A stretch of 64,000 nucleotides of DNA from Brachionus manjavacas. Its lineage: Eukaryota; Rotifera; Eurotatoria; Ploima; Brachionidae. The stretch's first letter is position 1. Each line of letters opens with the position of its first letter. Of the stretch, positions 41,501 to 51,889 are shown one piece after another. The position numbers were made by a program, and so were the translations under genes. The stretch spans positions 2,790,001-2,854,000 of the forward strand of contig JAHQIY010000012.1 in the NCBI GenBank assembly GCA_019054805.1. The letters run 5' to 3'. Below the pieces are notes generated by a model. The model had not been told where the DNA came from. It saw only the letters and a list, made by a program, of their open reading frames with translations, and did no database searches.

Positions 41501-43827
41501 CAGGCTCATGAGAATACCTCTAAATTATGAAAAAAGCCAAAGCTCTTATTCGGACAGACTAAAACATTTCCGCAGAATTGAAGCAACTAATACTTCGTCT
41601 GCATTATAAATAAGAGCATGAATCATCAATTTACAGAACACCATATATATAAACAACATACCATATTACATAATCATAATACCAATATATATAAATAATA
41701 TGGTGTTTTTATATATTTGTACAGTGGTGTTCCGGATTTAGTAATTAACGATAATTTACGTAAAAAATAGTAAATTTACCAGATTTTACGTAAAATTTGG
41801 TAATTTGGTAAATTTCGATAATTTTACGTAAATTTATGAAAAAAAAAATCTCAAAAAAGTTTAAATAATTTGGCACTTTTTAAAAAAAAAATGAATTTTT
41901 TTTATCCTTCAATATTTATTTTCAAAATTATGTATAAAAAAAAATTTACCAAAATATACGTAAATTTTGGTAAAATGTAATCAATTTAATCGTAAAAAAT
42001 GGTAAAAAATTTTTATTTACATTTTTTACTTTAAAAAAAGATTTGTTCAATAGTTTTATTGCTTTTTAATTGTTTGACCAAACTCCTTGATTTTCTATTA
42101 CTTTAATTATTATCTAGATTTTAATTTAAATTAATTATAATTTTATTTTATGTTTTCGATTTTAACCTTTTTTAAATTTTTAATGTAAGTTTGACATTTT
42201 ACCATTTTTTACCATTAAATTGATTACATTTTACCAAAATTTACGTAAATTATGGTAAATTTTTTTTTCATAATTTTGAATATAAATATTGAAGGATAAC
42301 AAAAACTCATTTTTTTTTAAAAAGTGCCAAATTATTTCAATTTTTTTTCCTTTGTCTCAAATGGAAGCAACATTTTTCATTTGGAAAAAATTCGAATAAA
42401 AAAAGCTTTGATGACCGTCCTTTCTTATATTCGAGTAAATACGGTACTTATTGTGGACTTTAAGGAAAAGGCGGGTTGTCGCTCACACACGGATGGAAAA
42501 GAAAATCTTGTTTTCTAATTTATTAAACAAATTTTAAATCTATCTTTTAACCATTTTTGTAGTCATTTAAATTTTGTGAAATTATCTAAAATATTTCCCG
42601 ATATTTTAATGAAAACTTTTTTTTTTGTCGCAGAAAGATAGCTACCATAGCAAAACTACACCTAGTCTCGCTCCACAGTTCTCCTGCTGTAGGTTATTAT
42701 TATTATTATTATTATATTCTTTCTAGTCTCAATTATTCTCTCTATTTGATCTAACAAATGAATTCCATCGACCCAAATGGAATAGACACCATTCTCTTCG
42801 ATTGAAAAAAACCCTGTTTTAGCAATTACCAAAAATTCATTGGAAATTATTGAATTTCTTGTCCAAAATAAATTTTAGTTATTTATGGGGAAATAATGCA
42901 AAAAAAAATCGCAAAAAATTATCTATTTTAAAAATTAAATTTTTTTCAAAATATTTTTTTTTTCAATTTTTATCTTGCCAAAAAAAACTTAAATTTTGGT
43001 CACAAAATTCGATCAAACTCAATTTTGCCTGATTTGAAAAAAAGCATCACATAAAAGAAAATTTTCTAAAAAATAAAAATTTAAAAATACAAAAAATTAC
43101 TTAAGATAAATTTTTTGAATCAATGTTTCAGTTGAATCTTGTTGAATTAGCATTTCGGTAGCACGCTGCTGAATTTCATTGTAAATCTCCATTTTTTTTT
43201 CGTCCGGAAAACCGTCCACTTTGTGAATAAACACCTCGAACTTGATAGCCCGGTTGATGATGTAGCCCCTAAAAATGGTCTGTGCGAGACACGAAATAGC
43301 GTCCAGGTACTGGTCCTCGTCCTGGGCATCAATTACAAAGATCAGTGAACCACAGCCTTTTAGCAGCGCGTTGTAGTCGCAGGTCGGGTCCGAGAAGAGA
43401 TCGATCTGCCCTGAGCAGTCGTACACCTGAAACGTGATGAACGAACAACAGGAGATGTCTTCCAAATTTGTTTTGGTCGTCGGGTCCAAGAACAAAGTCT
43501 CATTGGGCTCCATTTTATGGAAAACTACATTTTTTATCGAAGTCTTTCCACTTCTACTCTTAACATAGAATATTAGTACCCTGGGACCAAATGGACAATA
43601 AAATCATACTTCCTCAGTCCCATGATCAGAATGCGCGGCTTGAACTGGGAGCTCTCTTCATTGGAGTCGTCGTCGTCGTCCTCTTTGCTAAAGCTCTCGT
43701 CGTAGCCGTAATTAGCCGGCATGGATCCCACTGAAAAGTCTACTATTGGCGCGTTGGACGACAAGAGCATGTTTTGAGAGGAAATTGAGAGCGATGAAGT
43801 TTGGTCAATTACTGAGGATGACATCAT
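38534..43827 (-). CDS. RRAGC: Rag GTPase, RagC/RagD type
   Basis: Lysosome-surface GTPase that pairs with RagA/B and brings TORC1 to the lysosome when amino acids are present. Five exons join in frame: 43827-43610, 43553-43101, 40854-40740, 40679-40534 and 38846-38534, all GT-AG, giving 414 aa (human RagC/D about 400). Introns are 56, 2246, 60 and 1687 nt. A Ser- and Asp-rich N-terminus precedes [16 protein letters not shown], with the P-loop GLRKSGKT at 70-77 split by intron 1. Then come YDCSGQID (switch II), [10 protein letters not shown] (G4 HKVD), [20 protein letters not shown], and the roadblock domain with [34 protein letters not shown] and [14 protein letters not shown]. The HKVD motif marks the C/D branch. 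A single RagC/D gene is usual in invertebrates, so the symbol is by class. Confidence 0.95.
39440..40120. mobile_element. CTGACAAAA-rich inverted element in RagC/D intron
   Basis: Left part (39515-39630) has CTGACAAAA words about 25-30 bp apart in plus orientation. The right part (39950-40090) has TTTTGTCAG at similar spacing, so the arms face each other. Ends are not sharply defined (GGTGACTAATTTAATC near 39511, TGATGACCGAATTAAATT near 40093). Probably a decayed foldback transposon. Confidence 0.55.
41845..42355. repeat. Foldback repeat, arms ~165 bp
   Basis: 41850-42015 and the reverse complement of 42190-42350 match closely (AATAATTTGGCACTTTTTAA, ATCCTTCAATATTTAT, TTTTGGTAAAATGTAATC), separated by about 180 bp. 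Like the 33157 element it is full of TTTACGTAAA words, and CAGTGGTGTTCC at 41722 resembles that element's end. It lies in the long RagC/D intron. Confidence 0.75.
42639..42713 (+). mobile_element. LINE 3' end with (TTA)n tail
   Basis: GATAGCTACCATAGC ... CTGTAGG(TTA)n parallels 57338-57412 (GACAGCTACCATTGC ... TGTAGCTTTTG(TTA)n). Solo 3' end of the second LINE family. Confidence 0.65.
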
Positions 43828-44270
43828 TTTGTTCAGGGATTGTTCAAAGGATGCTTGCTCAACAAAGAAAAGAAAAGATAAAAGTAAGGTAACGCTTTAT
43901 TTAAAAAAGTGGAATTTTAACTAATATTCGTATTTTTTTGCTTTTTTTCTCTCTATCTGCTATGCATGTTATGCAATATTTTTATCAAGATTTTTTTAGA
44001 ATGCATATCTCACTTTATTTATGTACAGCTGCTAATTTTGTGCCAAACTCAAGCTCATTTGAATATTTTCTCCTAAAATTAGAATAAAATCGATCAGAGA
44101 GTAAATTGCGCAGTTTTATTCATTTTGTTGCTGGTAAAAACCGAAAATTTTCAAATTTTAATTTAGAAAATGTTATCAACACGTGATTCTTAGAGGCATA
44201 TATAATTTTGAATTTGGCAAATATGCAAATTTTTCTTGATCAAAAAATGCAAACTATTAATGAAATTTTT

Positions 44271-45440
44271 AGAAATGCTTGAATTCATTTTCAGAAAAAA
44301 ATATCATAAAACTAAAAGTAATTCAGAATACAGCAGTCAGATCTATCCTTAAGTTAAAATATAATACTCCCTCCAACATCATGCATCATGAAGCTTTTAT
44401 TTAGTATATATATTAATGACATCCCCAAAAGAAACAAAACAAATAATGAATACTCTCTGCTTTTCGCAGATGATCTAGTTACATTCTTCATTTATAACAA
44501 AAAAGGGAACCCTGAAAATAAGAAAAAAAAATACACCAACGAACTAGAAAAATGGCTTATTAAATGGAAAATAAAGATATCACTAGAAAAGTCGGGTTCA
44601 GTAGTCTTTTCTAGATATAAAAAAGAGAGTGATGATCTAAACTTAAAAATATATGGAAACAGAATAATGAGCCAAAAATAAATAAAGTTTCTTGGTATAA
44701 AATTTGATCCTATATTAAATTTTAATATATTAGTAGACGAAATTAAAAAACGCTGCAACAAAAGGCTAAATATTATTAAGATATTGTCAAATAAAAAATG
44801 GGGTCTTAATCAAAACACACTAGGAAATTTATATAAATCTTTAGTCGGCTCAATCTTAGACTATTCTTTTCCTTGCTTGAATTCATTTTCAGAAAAAAAT
44901 ATCATAAAACTAAAAGTAATTCAGAATACAGCAGTCAGATCTTTCTTTAAGTTAAAATATAATACTCCCTCCAACATCATGCATCATGAAGCTTTTAATA
45001 AACTTAAATTACTAACTGTCTCGAATCGGCTGTTTGAGTTGAGTGAGAGATATGTTGGGACAGGACTGAGTCATTTTATTCCATTGTTTGTGATTCTATT
45101 CCATAGAATGGTGGAGGAATACAAAGAAGGTTTCGAATCGAGATATGTTGAATACCCAACTCCATTGTGTAATTACTACCTTACTTTTTCCTCCTTTTTT
45201 CCTGCAACCTGAACTATGTTAACATGTGCCACATGTAACAAATTTCTAAATTATGTAAAATTATTAAATAAGTAAGAAATCTATGTCTTCTTAACTTTCT
45301 TTTTTTTTTTTGCTTATTTACTTTAATTTGATTTTTTTTATCTCATTTTATTAATTTTAATTTTATTTTTTATTTTGATTTTGATTTTGATTTTTTTTTA
45401 AATTTATTCTGAAGGAGCCCTAGCTCGGTACTGAAAAAAA
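44271..45440 (+). mobile_element. LINE copy, rearranged 3' half
   Basis: Plus strand. RT motif LFSIYINDIPKRN with LLFADDLVTF (44388-44681), then NTLGNLYKSLVGSILDYS and EEYKEGFESRYVEYPTPLC to a stop at 45212. The 3' end is CTGAAGGAGCCCTAGCTCGG at 45409-45428. About 120 bp from the C-terminal part (44879-44997) is also present in front (44281-44400), fused directly to the middle of the RT. This is the same family as 28374 and 51890. Confidence 0.9.
44784..45212 (+). pseudogene. LINE ORF2 C-terminal segment
   Basis: 142 codons with the usual post-RT motifs, including VIQNTAVRSFFKLKY and HHEAFNKLKLLTVS, ending in YPTPLCNYYLTFSSFF. Separated from the RT core by a TAA and frameshift near 44680. 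Confidence 0.8.
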
Positions 45441-47090
45441 AATTAAATATAAAAATGAAATTATTATTTTTTAAATGGTGACTATTTTTGATTGTACTTA
45501 AAATAGTTATTTTGATGGGAATTTTAGTTTTCATTTACTCTTAGTTCTTTTGACGTTTTAAACTCTAACGTTCACTGTTAAATTGAAGCTTTTCTTTAAT
45601 CGATGTTGATTTACAGTCCTAATCGAGAATTTTATTACAATTTTTATTTAGACTTAAAATAGAAAGACGTTTTAAACTCTAACGTTCACTGTTAAATTGA
45701 AGCTTTTCTTTAATCCATGTTGATTTACAGTAAATTTTTTGAGCTAAAATTACTAAATCATGGGAAAATTTAAGTTTATTTCAGCCAATTGACACCTACC
45801 CCCCACTTGACCTCATATTTGTGATCAGCACACTACATTACCCCCTTACACTTATTCGCGCCTTTAAATTTAGTGAAGATTTATAAAAAAACTTGCCACG
45901 AAATTCAAAATTTCTTTAATTTAATTGTATTTGATAAAGCAAATAGGGAATTTTAAAAGTTGAACATAGAAAAATTAAAATTATTAAATAAGTTAGAAAA
46001 AAGAATATTTGAAAAGTTGTATAGGATGAAAATTTGAATAAATGAATAAAACAAATTTTTTTTAAGAGTAAAAAGCTATTATTTGTTTTTTAAGATTAAA
46101 AAAATTTATTTGAAAGAAATTTTATTCTGGCCGTATTTTAATGGCCGGACAGGTGACCGCAAGTTGGCCGGGCAAAATTGGCCGTCTGCCAACACTAATT
46201 TTGAATTTTTTTTAGACAAAAATATTCATGAATTTTTTAGAAATATTTTTAAAATGATATAAAGCATATAACGTAATCATCCGAATTTATTCGGGTGTTT
46301 TTTTTTAACATGGGTCAAATTTATTCATTTTTTAAGAAATGTCATTAGAATTGAACATTACTTTTTGTAAAACCAGTGCTCATTTATTGACTTTGTAACA
46401 TGTTTAAGTGAGTGAGTTTTTACTTTAGAAAATGCAACAATTTCTTTAACTTTAAAAAAATAATCATACAATTTAAATTAATTTTTTTAATTACTTAATT
46501 ATTTTTTTTGCTTCTAGATTCATTAAATTTACTACTAAAATAAATATTAACTATTAACAAAAATTAAATTTAAAGTATTAGAAAATTTAAATTTACAAAA
46601 TCTTTTCTAGAAAATTTTGATGGAATGGCAATCAAATCATGAATTTTTATCATAAAATTATTTAAAAACTTTTACAGAGAAACATTTAACAAAAAACTTA
46701 AAAAGAAAGAATTTGATAAGTTTTTTTTCACATTTTTTTTGGAATAAAGACTTATTTTTTTGGAATTTATTTACTCTATCAAATAAAAAAACTTTTAAAT
46801 AAAATATAACATGGGATGATTTTATAAAAAAAGAAGTTAAATTAATCTTGAATTAATGAAACATTCTAATTCACAATAACAGAAACTTTATTTTCATATT
46901 ACTGTTTGGTATTCATTTGATTACAAAATTTAAAATATTGAATTATTTAAAAATAAAATAATTTATTCAAATTAAAAGAAACTCAGTCATATCAGGTAAA
47001 ATTAACGACTAAATTAACAGATTATTTACAATCTATTTATTTAGTCGATTATTATACAGATTGACCCACAGTTCACATTAATAAAAAAAT
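45441..47090. other. AT-rich spacer with short repeats
   Basis: A 70-bp direct repeat (GACGTTTTAAACTCTAACGTTC at 45551 and again at 45665, continuing to TGTTGATTTACAG). At 46120-46200 a GC-richer strip ends GTCTGCCAACACTA. Reversed, this is TAGTGTTGGCAGAC, and a sister strip TTAGTGTTGGTGTCC opens at 53931; both look like solo hAT-type ends. No gene. Confidence 0.5.
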
Positions 47091-47094
47091 GCTA

Positions 47095-47542
47095 CCGTAA
47101 ACTCGTGTTGAGGACTTTAAGAGTAAAGCCCAAATCCAGCCTTTTTTCTATTAGAGTTAATTACTTAGTTAATATATAATAACAATTAAAATTCAATTAG
47201 CTAGAAAATATCTTGAATATGGGATATTTTCCCAAAAAAAATCCCAAATTCAACTTTTACTCTAACAAAAAGATTAAATTCGAGTTATTTTCTATTTGGA
47301 AATTAACTCCGCAATTTTTTTAATTTTTAATTTATTAATGAGAGTAAAGACTTTTTTTGTTCGAGTAAAAGTTGAATATGGGCTTTATTTTTGGAAAATA
47401 TCTCATATCCAAGGTATTTTCTAGCTAATTTAATTTTAATTGTATTAATTTTAATTTTAACATATTAACTATGTAATTAACTCTAATAGAAATAATGATG
47501 AATTTGAGCCTTACTCTTAAAGTTCTTAACACGTGTTGACAG
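47095..47542. mobile_element. Long-TIR MITE, 448 bp, TA-flanked
   Basis: Left end CCGTAAACTCGTGTTGAG, right end reversed CTGTCAACACGTGTTAAG, both continuing ACTTTAAGAGTAA. Flanking TA at 47093-47094 and 47543-47544. The arms stay complementary for about 200 bp (GTTAATTACTTAGTTAAT against its counterpart), making nearly the whole element a hairpin. No coding. Confidence 0.85.
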
Positions 47543-47544
47543 TA

Positions 47545-48885
47545 ATTGATTTTAAGAGTAAGGTCATATTATTTCATTATAAAAAAATTTTATCAAAGTT
47601 TATGTACATTTTTTTTTTGATTAAATTTGTATTAAATGATGAAATTTACCAGACTCAAAAAAAAATCAGAGATAATATGTTTTTTAAATTTGAGAAGTAT
47701 TCTATAAAAGAATGAATTAAAATTAATTTAAAAAGAAAACAAGTAAAAAAAATTCTAAGTCATTTTCAATAATTATCTAAATAAAAACAAGGCTAAAATT
47801 AGAAAACTCAAGAAGTTTATTTAGAAGTTTTTCACTATTAAAAGTTAAATTGAATAAAAACGCAGCAAAATATATAAGATTTTTTTGTCCCTTTATTCAA
47901 TATTAAAAAAGTGATATAAATTTTTAGAAATACTTAATTTAATTAATACAATAATTGAACAACATTAAAAAAATCATAATGTCAAATATTTTGCACTGTT
48001 TTTCTCTAGTTTTGTCCTTAGTCTCAGCAAGCTTCAAAATATTTGAATTATTTTTATATTGATAATTACAAAGAATAAAAGATTAAAAAGCGGCCACAAA
48101 AACTCTTAGTTTTTATTTTAAATAAATAGAAGTTTTAAAGACTGCTCAGGTCTTAATGGTTCTAATTTTTTCCTGAGATTCAGCAGTTTTTAAACTATTT
48201 AAATTAATTTATTAATATTATTTTAGTAATAAAAAAAATTGTTTTCATGATATTATAAAAAAGTTTTTTTATACTCCTCGGGTTTTAATTATTAAAAGAA
48301 AAATGGATGTTCTAGAGTTAATGACAATTAAAATTTTTTTAATTCTTTATAATGTATATTAAACTTTTAAGAATAGAACCCGAAGGAAAAATGACTAGGC
48401 TTTTCTTTTGTCGTAAGCGTTATTTTGCATTTCACGCAATTTTTCGTCAATTTTGCTAATTCTAATTAAGGTTAGGCACAATTAAGTTTAACAAATATAA
48501 AAATTTTATTTATTTATTTATTCAATTAACGCCAATTCTGGCGATGTTTATATTTACAATTTAATGTTTATTAATTTTTTTTTTCCTAATTGTTCACTTC
48601 ATTTTTTCCCTTTATTTTTACTTTCAAAAAGCCTTAATTAGGGAGTCCAGAAGATTGTTTCCATTTCCTTATCATTTAGAAGCATGTTTTGATTGAGTCA
48701 GTTATTCCATTTTTTTTGCTATCATTTTTTCGAGATCTTTTTCTTTCTGCTTGTAAATTTTTTTCTTCTGCTTGCAAATTTTTTTTATAACTGCTAGTAA
48801 AAAAAATTAATTAATGATAGCTAATTTTGAGAATAAATAAAAGAGAAAAACCAGTTATTCGACAATTTGAATTAACACTTGATAG
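47545..48885. other. AT-rich spacer
   Basis: No gene. 48505-48545 is another retroelement-type end (TTTATTTATTTATTCAATTA and hairpin ACGCCAATTCTGGCG). Confidence 0.5.
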
Positions 48886-49122
48886 CAACAGCAACAAGCT
48901 ATTCCTTTGGAAAATTCGTTTCAAGAGTATTACGATTTATCTAATGTTATAAATAGTGAAAACTTATCAAATCCTTTACAATTAGATGAACCGAATGATT
49001 TAAATATTGTTCAAAATTATCAAGCTGATGCACAAAAATCTTCAAATGGTCCTAAACTCCGTGGCAGACCTCGTGGTTCTACAACTAAAAAAAGAAATAC
49101 AGAAAATAATTCTTTCAGATAA
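48886..49122 (+). pseudogene. AT-hook tail, probable transposase C-terminus
   Basis: An acidic-to-basic open stretch (SFQEYYDLSNVINSENL, then GPKLRGRPRGSTTKKRN). The RGRPRG AT-hook end resembles the RPRGRPKK end of the MULE relic at 9211-9585. No start codon or other domain, so it is a fragment. Confidence 0.4.
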
Positions 49123-49129
49123 TCAAAAA

Positions 49130-49950
49130 GACAGTGAAAAAATTAAATTTGATATTTACATATGAAATTTTAATTTTTTTTGTCGGTACTAAGCTTAACT
49201 TCTTTTTTCTTCTTTTCAAACTCAAAATGAAAAAAATTTTATCAAAATATTTTGGTTATTTTTTTTACTTTTATTTTTTCTATCATAAACATAATTTTAC
49301 AAGCAGGTGAAAAAAATTGCCAGCAGAAATAAAAAATTTACTAGCAGAAGAAATAATGTCCCTTTTTTTCTTTCTCGATCTCTTTAACTACAGACTTAGT
49401 TCTATCTATATCAAGTTTTTCTTGGGTTTTTTGTATATTTTTTTGTTCATTTAGAAACTTGCTTTAAAAATGATTGCTCCTTCGTTCATGAGATTCGATC
49501 GATTCTAGGAGTCCACGCGTAAATTCGTTCTCAAGATAAATAAATGAATAAAAAATATGATTTTTAAGCCGATCAAGAACCGATTTAAGTTTAATTTTTA
49601 AAATTAAATAATTGTAGATACTGTTTAAACAAACGTGATTTAAGTTTTAAAATAATGTGTTTTTTACTGTTTAGAATTGAGTGATTTTTCCTTTAAAAAA
49701 ATCGACTTATTTTCAAAAAGCGATTCATTTTAAAAAAATAAAAAAATAAAAATTTTAGTTCAATGTTTTTGGATTAAGTAAAATTTGAACAAAAAACTCG
49801 AAGAAAAAAATCTGATTCCAATTAAAATTCAAATGTGTGAATTAATTTAAATTCATTTAAACGCCGATTTGGCAAAAATAAATAAAAAAAGCTACTAGAG
49901 ACCATTGAATCGTGATTAAATTTTCTAAATTGAGAACCACAGCAAAAATA
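49130..49950. other. AT-rich spacer
   Basis: Nothing beyond a weak retroelement end hairpin (AACGCCGATTTGGC at 49860). Confidence 0.5.
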
Positions 49951-49954
49951 ATAG

Positions 49955-49964
49955 TATATAAAAA
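49955..49964 (+). promoter_or_regulatory. Lectin gene TATA box
   Basis: TATATAAAAA lies 57 bp upstream of the lectin start codon, placing transcription start near 49985. Confidence 0.65.
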
Positions 49965-50011
49965 ACCTGTGTTTGTTCATCCGCACTAATCATTTGAACA
50001 AAATTTCAAGA

Positions 50012-51346
50012 ATGTTTATCAAATTTATTAGTGGCCTTTTCATATCGCTTTGCATCATAAGCTATGTGTCAAGTGTGCCACCACCTTTTAGAGTTCCAAA
50101 GCGTCGTAAGTTTGAGATCTACCCCTTCGAGCTAAATCTAATTTTTTTACAGCTTCGTACTGTACTAAACAACACGGCGAAAGATGCTTTTCGGGCAGAG
50201 AATGCTGTGACAACTTAATCTGTCAAAATAGAGAATGCCGATGCTTGCCAGGCTACACATGGTCAACAGAATTTTCAGTGTGCTATCAGTGTCCACCTGG
50301 ATGGAGCTTTTTCGAGGACAAATGCTTTATGGTCGTGGACCAAGCAGCTACTTGGCAAGATGCTTCGGATGACTGTAAAACCAGAGGTGGCCAGTTGATG
50401 ACTTTCGACAGTCTTGTTATTGTAGATCAATTGAATTCTTTTTTTTCCAGATTAGGAACCAACGAAACTCATTTTGTAAGATTGGCCAGTTTTAGAGATT
50501 AGTTTTGATTTTTGGTTAAAAAGGTTGGAGCTTTTTCTGGCAACGTCCCGGGCAACTGGAGCTGGATGGGAGCAAAGTTTATTCCAGCCACAGGACCATG
50601 GTGGTCAGGATGCTTCGAAGCTCAGAATGAAAATGGCACTGAGCTTTTCTTGACTCAAGGCTGTGTTCAAGCAAACGCTGACGGCTTAACAGCCGTGGCT
50701 TGTAATGACCCAGACTTTGTTAATCCTTACATATGTGAGCTTAAGACGAGCAGAAGAATTGTCTTGCCCAAACAGGACAAAAAGGAGATGCCTAAGTGCA
50801 AACATGGTTACAATTGGAATGAAAAGACGAGAAGATGCGTCAAGTGTCCGAATAGATGGACTTATTGTAATGACGCTTGCTATTTTATTTCAGACAGACC
50901 TCAGACATGGGAAAGGGCACGAGATTTTTGCAACCGAAGTCGTGCCGAATTGATTGTTAGCAAATCGGCTGTAGTCATTGATGACATATTGCCTATTTTC
51001 AAAAGTCACAATTTGCCGCTGGACTCATATTGGGTATTTTTTTAGGCCTATTCAAAAAAGTTAAAATTAAGTTTTTTTATTTCAAAAAAAATAATTAAAG
51101 ATAGGTGCTTCATTTGACGGAACTAGCTTTAGATGGTTGGACGGAAGATCGCTGCCTGATGAAGGACCGATGTTTGAATTTTTAATTTTTTAAAAGTTAA
51201 ATTTTAGTTTTAAATAATTTAGGTGGAGTAATTGTCGAGAGCCAAGTCCAAACACAGCAACTCTTGGATGTGTGGCCACTTTTGGAATAAGTCTAGAGAA
51301 TTTGTCGTGCTCCGAGGCAAAAAAATTCATCTGCAAAATTAACTAA
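50012..51346 (+). CDS. Secreted protein with two C-type lectin domains
   Basis: Five exons join in frame: 50012-50105, 50153-50475, 50524-51033, 51101-51171 and 51223-51346, with introns of 47, 48, 67 and 51 nt, giving 373 aa. A signal peptide (FISGLFISLCIISYVSS) is followed by a small Cys-rich module (about 35-62, CTKQHGERC, ECCDNLIC, ECRC) with a knottin-like double Cys. Then come CTLD1 (about 78-212; CPPGWSFFEDKCF, WSWMG, YICEL), a basic linker with KCKHGYNWNEKTRRC, and CTLD2 (about 247-372; CPNRWTYCNDACYF, SYWIGASFDGTSFRWLDG, FICKIN). I see no EPN or QPD and no WND calcium motif, so sugar binding cannot be assumed. Probably an extracellular recognition or matrix protein. Acceptor choices for introns 2 and 3 were made on frame and CTLD fit. 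AATAAA at 51404-51409 is the likely poly(A) signal. Confidence 0.9.
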
Positions 51347-51436
51347 TTGAGCTTTACTCTTTTTATTGATAAATTTATGTTTTAAAAAAAAACTGATTTT
51401 TTAAATAAATTTTAAAGACTTGAATTTATTCTAATT

Positions 51437-51524
51437 GATTTGGGTGGAGAAATTGCCGAGAGCCAAGTCCAAATACATCAACCCTAGGCTGTGTGGCCAC
51501 TTTTGGTATAAATTTAGAGAATTC
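51437..51524 (+). pseudogene. Duplicated last exon of the lectin
   Basis: GTGGAGAAATTGCCGAGAGC to TTAGAGAATT is a diverged copy of exon 5 from 51223 (GTGGAGTAATTGTCGAGAGC). It includes the GCTGTGTGGCCACTTTTGG stretch but breaks off before the final Cys-containing end. Confidence 0.85.
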
Positions 51525-51659
51525 GAATTTATTCTAATTATCGCTAAATTGGCTGAAAAAATGAAATTATTTGTTTTGTTGTTTGTATATTTTGTTCTTG
51601 TTATAATACGATATTCGCTTTATAACGATATTTTTTTTCATAATTTACAATCCCCAATA

Positions 51660-51790
51660 TAATAACATAATAATAATAATAATATAAGTTACAACAAGCT
51701 AGCAAGCTAGACTTGCGAAGATGGGAAACAGTAGGATCCAATCTATGGGAACTGTGGTATGTAATAACAACAATAACAAAAAAAAAAAAC
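51660..51790 (-). mobile_element. LINE 3' end with (TTA)n tail
   Basis: On the minus strand it ends GCTTGTTGTAACTTATATTA followed by TTATTATT repeats, like the tails at 42689 and 57396. Confidence 0.45.
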
Positions 51791-51889
51791 TATACTACTT
51801 CATACTTTCATATACTACTAAATAAATTAGATCAGCATTGCATTTTGAATTTTAAATTAATCTTTTTCTTTTTTCTCCTTTTTTTTTAT

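Noticed and set aside
50705-50953. Second-frame ORF inside lectin exon 3
   Set aside because: The other frame carries the conserved CTLD residues and joins its neighbouring exons.
50012-51346. Venom-type toxin reading of the Cys-rich lectin
   Set aside because: Cys-knot-like and CTLD modules occur widely in ordinary secreted proteins; nothing here indicates toxicity.
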